The notes: generated by a model from the sequence alone, not told the origin. Positions 1-5,871 are shown, counted from the stretch's first letter. The stretch: 7,244 nucleotides of DNA from Candidatus Magasanikiibacteriota bacterium (GCA_903858555.1 CAIOJG010000170.1:1-7244); one strand, 5' to 3'. Program-made: numbers and translations.

Positions 1-122
1 TTGGCTAACGACAAAATGTCATTACCTGGTTTGTGTAATTCGTCCAAAAGGAGTCTTTTCATTTTGGAATATGAAGATTCCATTTCCGCTCCTGCCGGTA
101 AAGATTTTCTCTCGTCATTCAT
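1..122 (-). CDS. Unidentified protein, N-terminal 40 residues only
   Basis: An open minus-strand frame starts with ATG at 122-120 and continues past the left edge, so only 40 codons are visible. The start lies 4 nt after the murB stop codon (129-127), on the same strand, which points to co-transcription with murB. The visible part is hydrophilic and charged, beginning MNDERKSLPAGAEMESS and followed by a leucine-rich basic stretch (MKRLLLDELHK). There is no signal peptide or membrane segment in this part. There is no clear Shine-Dalgarno sequence; a GGTGGAG lies too far upstream inside murB. A second ATG at 118-116 is in another frame that soon stops. I do not recognise the protein. The support is position, operon-like spacing and an unbroken frame. 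Confidence 0.55.
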   Translation of the reverse strand, partial: MNDERKSLPAGAEMESSYSKMKRLLLDELHKPGNDILSLA

Positions 123-126
123 ATAT

Positions 127-1068
127 TTATTTTACAATCTCCACCTCTGGCTCAATCACCAGCCCAAATTTATTATACGCTCTTTCTTTCATTATCTCAA
201 CAATTTTTAAGACATCTTCTTGGGTGGCGTCATTAAAATTTATGACAAAATTCCCGTGCTCATCCGAGACTTTGGCTCCGCCGATAGTCAGGCCTTTTAA
301 ATCTAGCTGTTCCATCACCCAGCCGACAGGGATCATACCGCGTTCACGGAAAAGTTCTGGCAGTTCTTCTGTTTTGCCCGGCCATTTAGCAATTTGGATA
401 TTTTTGAAAAAGCTGCCGGCGGATGGGGTATGCGGATAGCGGCCGGAGCGTTGCTTCATATATGTAGTCGCGCGTAGCATGATTTCCTTTTTATCTCCGG
501 GTTTGAGTTTGAACCAAGCGCGCAAGACGACATCGTCATTAAATTTAAAAAGACTTTCACGATAGCCAAAACCACATTCTTCATTTTTTAGTTCTAAAAC
601 CTCGCCATCACGCCAAATGAGAGCTTTTTCCAAACAAGTCGCAATATTTTTTCCCATCGCACCGGCATTGCCACGCACCGCGCCTCCAACTGTGCCAGGC
701 ACGCCAACACCCCATTCTAAACCCTCGAGGCTGTGGGCGAGTGAGAGGTTTATTAAAGTACCAAAGCCAACACCAGCGTCACAAACGATAGAGGTGTCAC
801 CATCCATTTCCAGTTTTTTGGTGTGAATGCGCACGGTGACGCCTTCAATATCATGGTCAGGCATCAGTAGGTTACTGCCACCGCCCAAAATAAAAAAGTC
901 CACCCCGTTATCCTTGAGATAATTGAGCAGACCGATAAGTTTGTCCGTGTCTGTGACCGTCACCAAGTATTGGGCCGCTTGTCCAATCGCAAAGGTGGTC
1001 ATTTTTTTAAAAGGGGCGTTGATTTTGACTTCGCCGAAATTTTCCAGTTCTTTATGCAGTGCTTCCAT
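127..1068 (-). CDS. murB: UDP-N-acetylenolpyruvoylglucosamine reductase MurB
   Basis: MurB is the cytoplasmic flavoenzyme that uses NADPH to reduce UDP-GlcNAc-enolpyruvate to UDP-N-acetylmuramate, the second committed step of peptidoglycan precursor synthesis. The 313-residue protein has the family motifs in order. The FAD-binding GGGSNLL is at residues 62-68. The flavin-contacting GVPGTVGGAVRGNAGAMG is at 122-139. YRESLFK at 169-175 carries the conserved Arg170. RYPHTPSAGSFFKN at 210-223 includes Ser219, equivalent to the catalytic proton donor. The C-terminal PEVE holds Glu308, equivalent to E. coli Glu325. The length of about 310 residues fits the shorter type II MurB form. The ATG at 1068 has no Shine-Dalgarno sequence before it. 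The gene is divergent from the ATP-grasp operon and is followed after 4 nt by another minus-strand gene. All key residues I could check are present, so it should be functional. Confidence 0.96.
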   Translation of the reverse strand: MEALHKELENFGEVKINAPFKKMTTFAIGQAAQYLVTVTDTDKLIGLLNYLKDNGVDFFILGGGSNLLMPDHDIEGVTVRIHTKKLEMDGDTSIVCDAGVGFGTLINLSLAHSLEGLEWGVGVPGTVGGAVRGNAGAMGKNIATCLEKALIWRDGEVLELKNEECGFGYRESLFKFNDDVVLRAWFKLKPGDKKEIMLRATTYMKQRSGRYPHTPSAGSFFKNIQIAKWPGKTEELPELFRERGMIPVGWVMEQLDLKGLTIGGAKVSDEHGNFVINFNDATQEDVLKIVEIMKERAYNKFGLVIEPEVEIVK

Positions 1069-1075
1069 AGGATAA

Positions 1076-1104
1076 TTGCCAAAAAGCGGTTATTTTAGTA
1101 TAAT
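1076..1104 (+). promoter_or_regulatory. Strong promoter of the ligase/amidase/methyltransferase operon
   Basis: TTGCCA at 1076-1081 and TATAAT at 1099-1104 are separated by exactly 17 bp, a near-consensus sigma-70-type promoter. Initiation 7-8 bp after the -10 box would fall at 1111-1112, on the first base of the ATG at 1112, so the transcript is probably leaderless. This also argues against the upstream TTG at 1076 as a start codon, since that triplet is part of the -35 box. Confidence 0.75.
1096..1101 (-). promoter_or_regulatory. Candidate murB promoter -10 element
   Basis: On the minus strand 1101-1096 reads TATACT, a good -10 hexamer. It would start transcription near 1089 and leave a leader of about 20 nt before the murB ATG at 1068. 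No convincing -35 hexamer lies 16-18 bp upstream. The element overlaps the plus-strand -10 box by three base pairs. Confidence 0.4.
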
Positions 1105-1111
1105 CTGCTAT

Positions 1112-2299
1112 ATGAAGTTTCACCTAAAACAACCAGTGATTTATGTTTGTCGGGATTTGGAGCGCGCTCTCGGGTTGCCGCTGAATACTCCCAACTACTA
1201 TATTATCTCAAATTTTACCCCCTTTGCCAATAGTTTGGTAAAAGGACGTAAAAATGTGCTGTTGATTAAAAACAGCGAGCTTTTGGATACCAGAGATTTA
1301 CTGGTTCATGTTAAGACTCAGAAATTTTTTGGCGCTTTGAAAAATCCACGAATTTTGGTATTTAAAAATACGCCGCTGTTGGAAAAAATTTGTGCGCAGG
1401 CGGGATATATGCTTTTGAATCCAAGTGCAGAGCTGTCAAGTATTGTGGAAGAAAAAATATCGCAGGTAAAATGGCTGGGAGGATTAAAAAAGTTTTTGCC
1501 ACCACACGAAATAAAATCCGCCAAAGAGGTTGGTTGGAAAGGAACGAAATTTATTTTGCAATTCAACCGTGCTCATACCGGTAGTGGTACATTTTTGATT
1601 GAAAATAAAAATCAGCTCGCACAAGTGCAAAATAATTTTCCCGATCGTCCAGTGCGGGTGACAAAATATATTGATGGCGTGATGTTGACCAACAATAATG
1701 TGGTCTGGGGTAAAAAAGTTTTGTGCGGAAATATCAATACGCAGATTACTGGGATTAAGCCGTTTACCAACCGCGAATTCGCGACGGTCGGTAATGATTG
1801 GGCATATCCACATAAAATTTTAAATTCCAAACAGAAAAAAGATTATGAAAAAATAGCCAAGGCAGTGGGGGAGAAGCTTGGTAAAAATGGCTGGTGCGGA
1901 CTGTTTGGGATTGATGTAATTTTAGACAAAAAATCCGGTAAATTATTTTTGATAGAAATAAATGCTCGACAGCCGGCCAGTACTAGTTATGAATCTCAAT
2001 TGCAACAGAAAAAAAGTAAAACCGGTCTGACTACTTTTCAGGCGCATCTTTTGGCGTTGCTTGGTGAAAAAAATGTGAGCGAAAAATTGATTGCCATAAA
2101 AGATGGCGCGCAGATTACACAAAAAGTTTTAAATGGAAACTATAAAATTTCGGCGTCAAAATTAAAGAAAATGATTAACCAGTTACGTGGTGATGGTTTT
2201 AATGTGTTTATATATAAAAATACCGAAGAAGAATCCGATTGGCTGCGTTTGCAATCACCAAAAGGAATTTTACAAACTGAAAATACTTTAAACATATAA
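1112..2299 (+). CDS. ATP-grasp domain ligase, substrate unknown
   Basis: This is a 395-residue cytoplasmic protein with an ATP-grasp fold. Such enzymes activate a carboxylate as an acyl-phosphate using ATP and usually join it to an amine. Residues 1-110 form the preceding alpha/beta domain. The ATP-binding part begins near residue 141, with the glycine-rich loop in HTGSGTF (155-161). GLFGIDVILD (263-272) contributes Asp268. FLIEINARQPAS (279-290) carries Glu282, Asn284 and Arg286, the typical E-x-N-x-R metal and phosphate site. The strand before the glycine loop reads FILQFNR, with Gln150 where many ATP-grasp enzymes have Lys. From memory, other HTG-type ATP-grasp proteins show the same. The ATG start is chosen because the promoter places +1 there; the alternative TTG at 1076 adds 12 residues but overlaps the -35 box. 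It is first in an operon with an NlpC/P60-like protein (2 nt gap) and a methyltransferase. An amide ligase is the most likely role, but a carboxylase cannot be excluded. Confidence 0.82.
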   Translation: MKFHLKQPVIYVCRDLERALGLPLNTPNYYIISNFTPFANSLVKGRKNVLLIKNSELLDTRDLLVHVKTQKFFGALKNPRILVFKNTPLLEKICAQAGYMLLNPSAELSSIVEEKISQVKWLGGLKKFLPPHEIKSAKEVGWKGTKFILQFNRAHTGSGTFLIENKNQLAQVQNNFPDRPVRVTKYIDGVMLTNNNVVWGKKVLCGNINTQITGIKPFTNREFATVGNDWAYPHKILNSKQKKDYEKIAKAVGEKLGKNGWCGLFGIDVILDKKSGKLFLIEINARQPASTSYESQLQQKKSKTGLTTFQAHLLALLGEKNVSEKLIAIKDGAQITQKVLNGNYKISASKLKKMINQLRGDGFNVFIYKNTEEESDWLRLQSPKGILQTENTLNI

Positions 2300-2301
2300 A
2301 T

Positions 2302-3105
2302 ATGCTTTCAGATTCCGCTTTAAAAGTTATTAACGATTATTTCAACCTTCCTTTTGACGGGCTTACCGGTGTGCGTTGTCCATATTTTAATAACGCCCGT
2401 CAGAAGCAGCGCGCCCAATTGCGTGTGTTGGTTGGTAAAGGTACACCTCAAGAAATAATGGAAGAAGCCAAGATTATTTCTATTCAATACCACGCCGGTT
2501 TATTTGATAAATCCGGACACTGTTGTTTGCACAACGAACATACGGGTGAAAAAATAAACAACGACGATGTTCGTAAATTTTTGATTGATCACGGCTTGGG
2601 CATTGAATGTTCCGGTTTTATCACTCAAGTTTTGCGCGCTCATTTTAAAGAAACCAAAGGTGTGGATATCGCCCGACAATTTTTTATTACTTCGCCAAGA
2701 AATTTTTTGCGTTACTTAGTTTCGCTTTTACGTCCGATAGAAAATATTTCTGTGTTGGTATACGCCGACGATAAAAATACCACTGAGATAAAATGGCAAG
2801 ATGCACAGGCGGGGGATGTGGTGGTGTTGCTTAAAACCGGATCAAAAAATCACATCAATCATATTTTATTAATCACGGAAAAAACTAGTGACACTATAAA
2901 ATATGTGCACGCTCGTGCTTGGGATAGTGAAGGAAAATATGGACACGGTGTGGCTGTGGGAGAAATGAAAATTACCAATTCAAACGGGTCGTTACGTGAG
3001 CAACGCTGGATTGAGTTAGGTCAAGAAGGAGAAAAAAATGAAACTTACATCGAGATTACTCAAGCCAAAGTTTTACAGGTGCGCCGATTAAATATAAATA
3101 AATAA
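2302..3105 (+). CDS. Cytosolic NlpC/P60-like cysteine amidase or peptidase
   Basis: This 267-residue protein carries the pattern of the papain-like NlpC/P60 fold. The nucleophile motif ECSGF is at 102-106 (Cys103). The turn QAGDVVVL, equivalent to the family's PGDLVFF, is at 169-176. A histidine follows in NHINHILLIT (183-192; His187 best placed, His184 alternative). A possible third polar residue is in YVHARAW (201-207, His203). Known relatives cleave amide bonds, often in peptidoglycan peptides. Residues 1-95 form an extra N-terminal region with CPYFNNARQKQRAQLRVL and Cys26, Cys74 and Cys75; from memory, similar N-termini occur in CPR hypothetical proteins. There is no signal peptide or membrane segment, so it probably acts in the cytoplasm, unlike typical cell-wall NlpC/P60 hydrolases. 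It starts 2 nt after the ATP-grasp stop, without a Shine-Dalgarno sequence. It could reverse or edit the ligase product, or process a related peptide. The fold assignment is fairly secure; the substrate is unknown. Confidence 0.72.
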   Translation: MLSDSALKVINDYFNLPFDGLTGVRCPYFNNARQKQRAQLRVLVGKGTPQEIMEEAKIISIQYHAGLFDKSGHCCLHNEHTGEKINNDDVRKFLIDHGLGIECSGFITQVLRAHFKETKGVDIARQFFITSPRNFLRYLVSLLRPIENISVLVYADDKNTTEIKWQDAQAGDVVVLLKTGSKNHINHILLITEKTSDTIKYVHARAWDSEGKYGHGVAVGEMKITNSNGSLREQRWIELGQEGEKNETYIEITQAKVLQVRRLNINK

Positions 3106-3106
3106 C

Positions 3107-3604
3107 ATGTTAGATTTTTTATTGTACTTTCCATTGTTTGTGTTGGCGGTTTTTGTTTTTTCTCCTATTTTTTTAGGCGTGCCGTTTTTGCCAACCCACC
3201 GCAAGCAAGCTAAAAAAATGATGGAGTTGGCGGAAATAAAATCTGGTACAAAAGTTATTGATTTGGGTTCTGGTGCGGGACGACTTTTATTTTTGGCTGC
3301 CAAAAATGGTGCGACCGCGATTGGCTACGAGCTCAATCCTTTTTTAGTATGGTGGACCAGATTGGTAATTTTTTTAACTGGTCAACAAAAAAATATAAAA
3401 GTTTATTATAAATCAATTTACGATGCAGATATATCGCAGGCCGATGTTATTTTATTGTTTTTATATCCGCCGCATATGAAAAAATTGACGGATAAAATTT
3501 TTAGCGAAGCGAAAGATGGGGCGAAGATTGTTTCCTACGCCTTTCAATTTACGGATCGAACGCCAATTGCCAAAGAGCAGGCGCTTTATGTCTATAAAAA
3601 ATGA
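3107..3604 (+). CDS. Membrane-anchored SAM methyltransferase, FAM173/ATPSCKMT-like
   Basis: This is a 165-residue class I methyltransferase with an N-terminal hydrophobic helix (about residues 3-24) followed by VPFLPTHRK (25-33). SAM-binding motif I is VIDLGSGAGRL (50-60), and GYELNPFLVWWTR (73-85) supplies the acidic residue Glu75 that normally binds the SAM ribose. The strand LLFLYPP (116-122) occupies the motif IV position. The order membrane helix, P-F-x-P-T segment, D-L-G-S-G and Y-E-L-N-P is that of the FAM173 family, whose human members are mitochondrial lysine methyltransferases acting on the ADP/ATP carrier and the ATP synthase c subunit. By analogy a membrane-protein lysine could be the target here, but that is inference. 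It starts 1 nt after the preceding stop codon and ends the three-gene operon. TGA is the stop codon. No clear terminator follows; the tRNA promoter begins 18 nt downstream. Confidence 0.78.
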   Translation: MLDFLLYFPLFVLAVFVFSPIFLGVPFLPTHRKQAKKMMELAEIKSGTKVIDLGSGAGRLLFLAAKNGATAIGYELNPFLVWWTRLVIFLTGQQKNIKVYYKSIYDADISQADVILLFLYPPHMKKLTDKIFSEAKDGAKIVSYAFQFTDRTPIAKEQALYVYKK

Positions 3605-3621
3605 GTATAAAGCCGTAAATA

Positions 3622-3650
3622 TTGACTCAAATAGTTTTTTGTTGTATTAT
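3622..3650 (+). promoter_or_regulatory. Promoter of the tRNA-Glu gene
   Basis: TTGACT at 3622-3627 and TATTAT at 3645-3650 are separated by 17 bp. The expected start, near 3657, would give a 5' leader of about 14 nt before the mature tRNA at 3671. It lies directly after the methyltransferase stop codon, so the tRNA need not depend on read-through. Confidence 0.65.
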
Positions 3651-3670
3651 CTTGAAAAGACAATTTACAC

Positions 3671-3745
3671 GGCCTGTTCGTCTAATGGTTAGGACTTTAC
3701 CTTCTCAAGGTAGAAATACGGGTTCGATTCCCGTACGGGCTACCA
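3671..3745 (+). tRNA. tRNA-Glu, anticodon CTC
   Basis: A complete cloverleaf can be drawn by hand. The acceptor stem GGCCTGT (3671-3677) pairs with ACGGGCT (3735-3741), with G-T wobbles at the first and fifth pairs. The D arm has stems at 3680-3683 and 3692-3695. The anticodon stem TTACC/GGTAG (3697-3701, 3709-3713) closes the loop TTCTCAA, placing CTC at 3704-3706. The T stem ACGGG/CCCGT (3718-3722, 3730-3734) encloses TTCGATT. The discriminator is A3742 and CCA is encoded at 3743-3745. CTC reads GAG (Glu), and the body resembles bacterial tRNA-Glu, including the GGTTAGGAC D-loop segment. Most genomes rely on the TTC isoacceptor for both Glu codons, so this is probably a second glutamate tRNA. 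Confidence 0.93.
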
Positions 3746-3778
3746 AAAGGGATTTCACCTGTGTGAGGTCTCTTTTTT
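3745..3778 (+). terminator. Intrinsic terminator of tRNA-Glu
   Basis: A 14-bp stem (3745-3758 with 3763-3776, including three G-T pairs) closes a 4-nt CTGT loop, and the 3' arm merges into a T run at 3773-3778. The 5' arm begins with the final A of the encoded CCA, so the tRNA and its terminator are fused without a spacer. Confidence 0.75.
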
Positions 3779-3866
3779 GTTGGAAGATTAGCGAAAATTC
3801 TGGTGTTCCAAATGTCGGATAAAAATATGATGGCTTTTTGGAAAAAATCGAACTCTGTTAATGTGT

Positions 3867-3895
3867 TTGAAGTAAATCTTATTTGGTGGTATTCT
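3867..3895 (+). promoter_or_regulatory. Candidate promoter of the hypothetical membrane-protein gene
   Basis: TTGAAG at 3867-3872 and TATTCT at 3890-3895 lie 17 bp apart. The expected start, near 3902, leaves about 32 nt before the ATG at 3934. The rest of the 155-bp interval between the tRNA terminator and that ATG shows no other clear element. Confidence 0.4.
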
Positions 3896-3933
3896 TTATA
3901 AATCGTCGGAATTTAGTCGTTGAACTATTTATT

Positions 3934-4413
3934 ATGGAAGTAAGCGAAATTCGCGAAAAATTTATTAAATCATTTAATACACAACGGCTTGGTTTTGGAA
4001 AGCAGGATGTTTTAGCTGACAAAAATGTTGGTTTTTTTGCTATAAAGGAATATTCTAAAAAAGATATAAATAGATTTAAAATTAATCCTGAATATAAGTA
4101 CGCTACAAAGTTTAATTTTTTTATTAAAGATCGTGATTTAGCGAACCAACTTTTGCAGTTAAAACCCATTGTAATTGAGTGTCATTTTTATAATCTTGAC
4201 AAGTGGGATATTGAGACAATTAAAGAAATAGATCATAAATTAGGAAAGCCGATTAATTTTATTTCTAATGATGATTTTTTTTATAATACACAAAACAATA
4301 TATTTTATAACAAGTGTAGCCGACAAGTTTCTGCTAACAGTATTTTAGACAAAATATATAATGCTCATTTTAAACCAACCAAAAAAATTAGAGGATTATT
4401 TTTGCATACATAA
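3934..4413 (+). CDS. Hypothetical protein, soluble N-terminal part of a frameshifted membrane protein
   Basis: This frame encodes 159 residues from the ATG at 3934. An in-frame TTG at 3883 would add 17 residues, but it lies upstream of the transcription start predicted from the TTGAAG/TATTCT promoter. I do not recognise a family. The visible protein is charged and mixed alpha/beta in look, with the segments MEVSEIREKFIKSFN, KYATKFNFFIKD and VIECHFYNLDKWDIETIKE and no membrane helix. Near its end SANSILDKIYNAHFKP leads into KKIRGLF, and then the frame runs into a stop at 4411. The -1 frame stays open from 4392 to 4853 and encodes hydrophobic helices but has no usual start codon until GTG at 4632. 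The simplest reading is one gene of about 306 codons broken by loss of one T in the run 4399-4403. The gene is much richer in A+T than the operon before the tRNA. Confidence 0.5.
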   Translation: MEVSEIREKFIKSFNTQRLGFGKQDVLADKNVGFFAIKEYSKKDINRFKINPEYKYATKFNFFIKDRDLANQLLQLKPIVIECHFYNLDKWDIETIKEIDHKLGKPINFISNDDFFYNTQNNIFYNKCSRQVSANSILDKIYNAHFKPTKKIRGLFLHT

Positions 4414-4853
4414 AAGTATGGGCTATAAAGTTTCTTTCTAATCTATTAGTACGTGTTTTATGGATAATTTCTGGTGATGTTGCTATTCCTGATTATGATA
4501 TTATTACCAGATATGTTGACACTTTATACCCAGAACGTGAAATCAAAGCGGAATTTATAAAAGAAAAAGAAGGAGATAAGATAGATATCTTTGGTTACAA
4601 AGCATCAGGTCAAGCTGTTTTTGTATTCTGTGTGTTGCATCTTATTATTTTCGGGGTATTTTTATATTCTAATTATTATCCAAAGTATATAGTGTTAATG
4701 CTGACAAATAGTTTTCTAACCGTAATGTATGTACTACCAGCTTTAGTTATTTTTGATAAGGAGTTGCCAAAATTATTAAAATTTTTGATAGTAAAGAGCA
4801 CTGGTTGGTATATAAAATGTTGTACAAGCCAAACAGAATTACGAGATATTTAA
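4392..4853 (+). pseudogene. C-terminal membrane part of the frameshifted hypothetical protein
   Basis: The frame is open from just after a TAG at 4389 to the TAA at 4851. It joins the preceding gene's frame by a one-base shift around the T5 run at 4399-4403. After a basic, hydrophobic segment (AIKFLSNLLVRVLWII) comes a hydrophilic stretch rich in Glu and Lys. Two likely membrane helices follow: AVFVFCVLHLIIFGVFLYSN and YIVLMLTNSFLTVMYVLPAL. The tail KELPKLLKFLIVKS is basic and probably cytoplasmic. No ATG, GTG or TTG occurs before 4632, and a start there would cut into the first helix, so independent translation is unlikely. It could be a pseudogene, a programmed frameshift or a sequencing error in a homopolymer. 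I cannot identify the family. Confidence 0.5.
4785..4814 (+). promoter_or_regulatory. Possible promoter for the zinc-ribbon/methyltransferase pair
   Basis: TTGATA at 4785-4790 and TATATA at 4809-4814 are separated by 18 bp inside the 3' end of the preceding frame. Initiation near 4821 would leave a leader of about 70 nt. In DNA this rich in A+T such matches arise by chance, so support is weak. Confidence 0.25.
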
Positions 4854-4893
4854 GAATGAGATTTTTAGATAAAATTATTCAATTAATAAAAAT

Positions 4894-5193
4894 ATGGCTC
4901 TAATTAAATGTAGTGAATGTGGCAAAGATATTTCGGAAAAAGCGGCTAATTGTCCAGCTTGCGGTAATCCTAATCCGAACAAAACTGTTCTTGTCGAGCA
5001 AACTTCAAAAAAATGGAAACTGACAAAACTAATCGGTTGGGTAGTCGCACTTGTTGGTTTGTATGTATTTGTACTTAACAATAACAACGGTGGATTCAGC
5101 AATCCGTTTACTGGGTTGGGTTTTTGTTTATTTTTTGTAGGGATTGTGGTGATTATTGTTGGTAAGTTTGGGGCTTGGTGGACAAATAAATAG
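4894..5193 (+). CDS. Zinc-ribbon protein with two membrane helices
   Basis: This 99-residue protein begins with a compact zinc ribbon: Cys6-x2-Cys9 and Cys20-x2-Cys23 in KCSECGKDI and NCPACGNP, the form common in small bacterial zinc-ribbon proteins. After a polar linker (28-44) come two hydrophobic helices, about residues 45-61 and 73-90, separated by an Asn/Gly-rich turn (LNNNNGGFSN). This predicts a membrane protein with the ribbon and the short C-terminal tail (WWTNK) on the same side, probably the cytoplasm. Such proteins are widespread and mostly uncharacterised; the ribbon may bind a protein or nucleic acid. The ATG is preceded by an A-rich stretch without a Shine-Dalgarno sequence. 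A methyltransferase gene begins 18 nt after its stop, so the two are probably co-transcribed. The architecture is certain and the function unknown. Confidence 0.85.
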   Translation: MALIKCSECGKDISEKAANCPACGNPNPNKTVLVEQTSKKWKLTKLIGWVVALVGLYVFVLNNNNGGFSNPFTGLGFCLFFVGIVVIIVGKFGAWWTNK

Positions 5194-5211
5194 TAAACAA
5201 AAGTTGCATAT

Positions 5212-5871
5212 ATGATGAATCGCATATTAGAACCAGAAATAATGGATATCCCAGATGGGGCACTTGCTTATGCTCAAGCTGATTTTTCTATTCCAAATCA
5301 AAAATTTGTAGATAAACTCATTGAATTATATAAATACAATTTGAATAGCGTGTTAGACATCGGTTGTGGATCTGCAGATGTGCTCATACGTTTAGCCGCC
5401 GCATTGCCAAATGTACATGTGGTCGGAATTGATGCTTCTGCGCCAATGATAAATATTGCTGAAAATGATATTGCAAAAGCTGGTCTAATTTCTCAAATTA
5501 AATTAGTTAAAGCCTGTGTGCCAAATTTACCGTTTGAGAGACAAAGTTTTGATGCGGTAATTTCCAATAGTCTTTTACACCACCTGCCTGATCCGATGGT
5601 TTTTTGGAATGAGGCTAAATTGTTAGGTAAAAAAGGTGCTACTGTTTTTATCATGGATTTATTTAGACCAGAATCAACAGAGCAAGCAAAAATGATTGTT
5701 GAGCGGGCAGCCGCAAATGAACATGAATTGTTAAAACAAGATTTTTACAATTCTCTATTGGCAGCTTTTACGCTAGAAGAAGTCAGACAGCAATTAATGG
5801 ATGCAGGATTATCTCATTTTTCTGTAAGTATTGTTAGCGAACGTCATTGGTTGGCACATGGTATTTTGTAA
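5212..5871 (+). CDS. Class I SAM-dependent methyltransferase
   Basis: This is a 219-residue soluble methyltransferase of the type 11/25-like group. Motif I is VLDIGCGSA (47-55), with Asp49. The acidic end of strand 2 is VGIDAS (71-76), where Asp74 should bind the SAM ribose. FDAVISNSLLHHLPDP (113-128) is the motif IV/post-motif region typical of small-molecule methyltransferases. The N-terminal segment ILEPEIMDIPDGALAYAQADF forms a substrate-side lid; from memory a very similar opening occurs in a widespread family annotated only as class I methyltransferase. The C-terminal region has LEEVRQQLMDAGL (188-200), a common feature of this group. The substrate is unknown. Two adjacent ATG codons are possible starts (5212 or 5215), and no Shine-Dalgarno sequence separates them. 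All SAM-binding motifs are intact. It lies 18 nt after the zinc-ribbon gene. Confidence 0.86.
   Translation: MMNRILEPEIMDIPDGALAYAQADFSIPNQKFVDKLIELYKYNLNSVLDIGCGSADVLIRLAAALPNVHVVGIDASAPMINIAENDIAKAGLISQIKLVKACVPNLPFERQSFDAVISNSLLHHLPDPMVFWNEAKLLGKKGATVFIMDLFRPESTEQAKMIVERAAANEHELLKQDFYNSLLAAFTLEEVRQQLMDAGLSHFSVSIVSERHWLAHGIL

Noticed and set aside
1..210. Plus-strand open frame of 69 codons at the left edge
   Set aside because: It overlaps the end of murB and the next minus-strand gene antisense, starts with TTG at the very edge, and has no protein-like pattern.
617..826. Plus-strand open frame inside murB
   Set aside because: It is antisense to the conserved FAD-binding part of murB and is explained by that gene's codon use.
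1076..1111. TTG at 1076 as start of the ATP-grasp gene
   Set aside because: The triplet is part of the -35 box (TTGCCA), and transcription should begin only near 1111-1112.
3622..3822. 66-codon open frame across the tRNA
   Set aside because: It is a translation of the tRNA-Glu promoter, tRNA and terminator, not a protein gene.
3812..3901. 29-codon ORF (ATG at 3812) between the tRNA terminator and the hypothetical gene
   Set aside because: It has no promoter or ribosome-binding site of its own, overlaps the candidate promoter of the next gene, and shows no recognisable pattern.
4381..4403. Programmed -1 frameshift at the A7 run
   Set aside because: A slip there would meet TAG at 4389 in the new frame; only a shift after 4391 works, and the T5 run does not make a standard slippery heptamer in frame.
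4632..4853. Independent small membrane protein starting at GTG 4632
   Set aside because: The same frame is open for 240 more bases upstream with coding character, and the GTG falls inside the first membrane helix, so it is better read as the 3' part of a broken gene.
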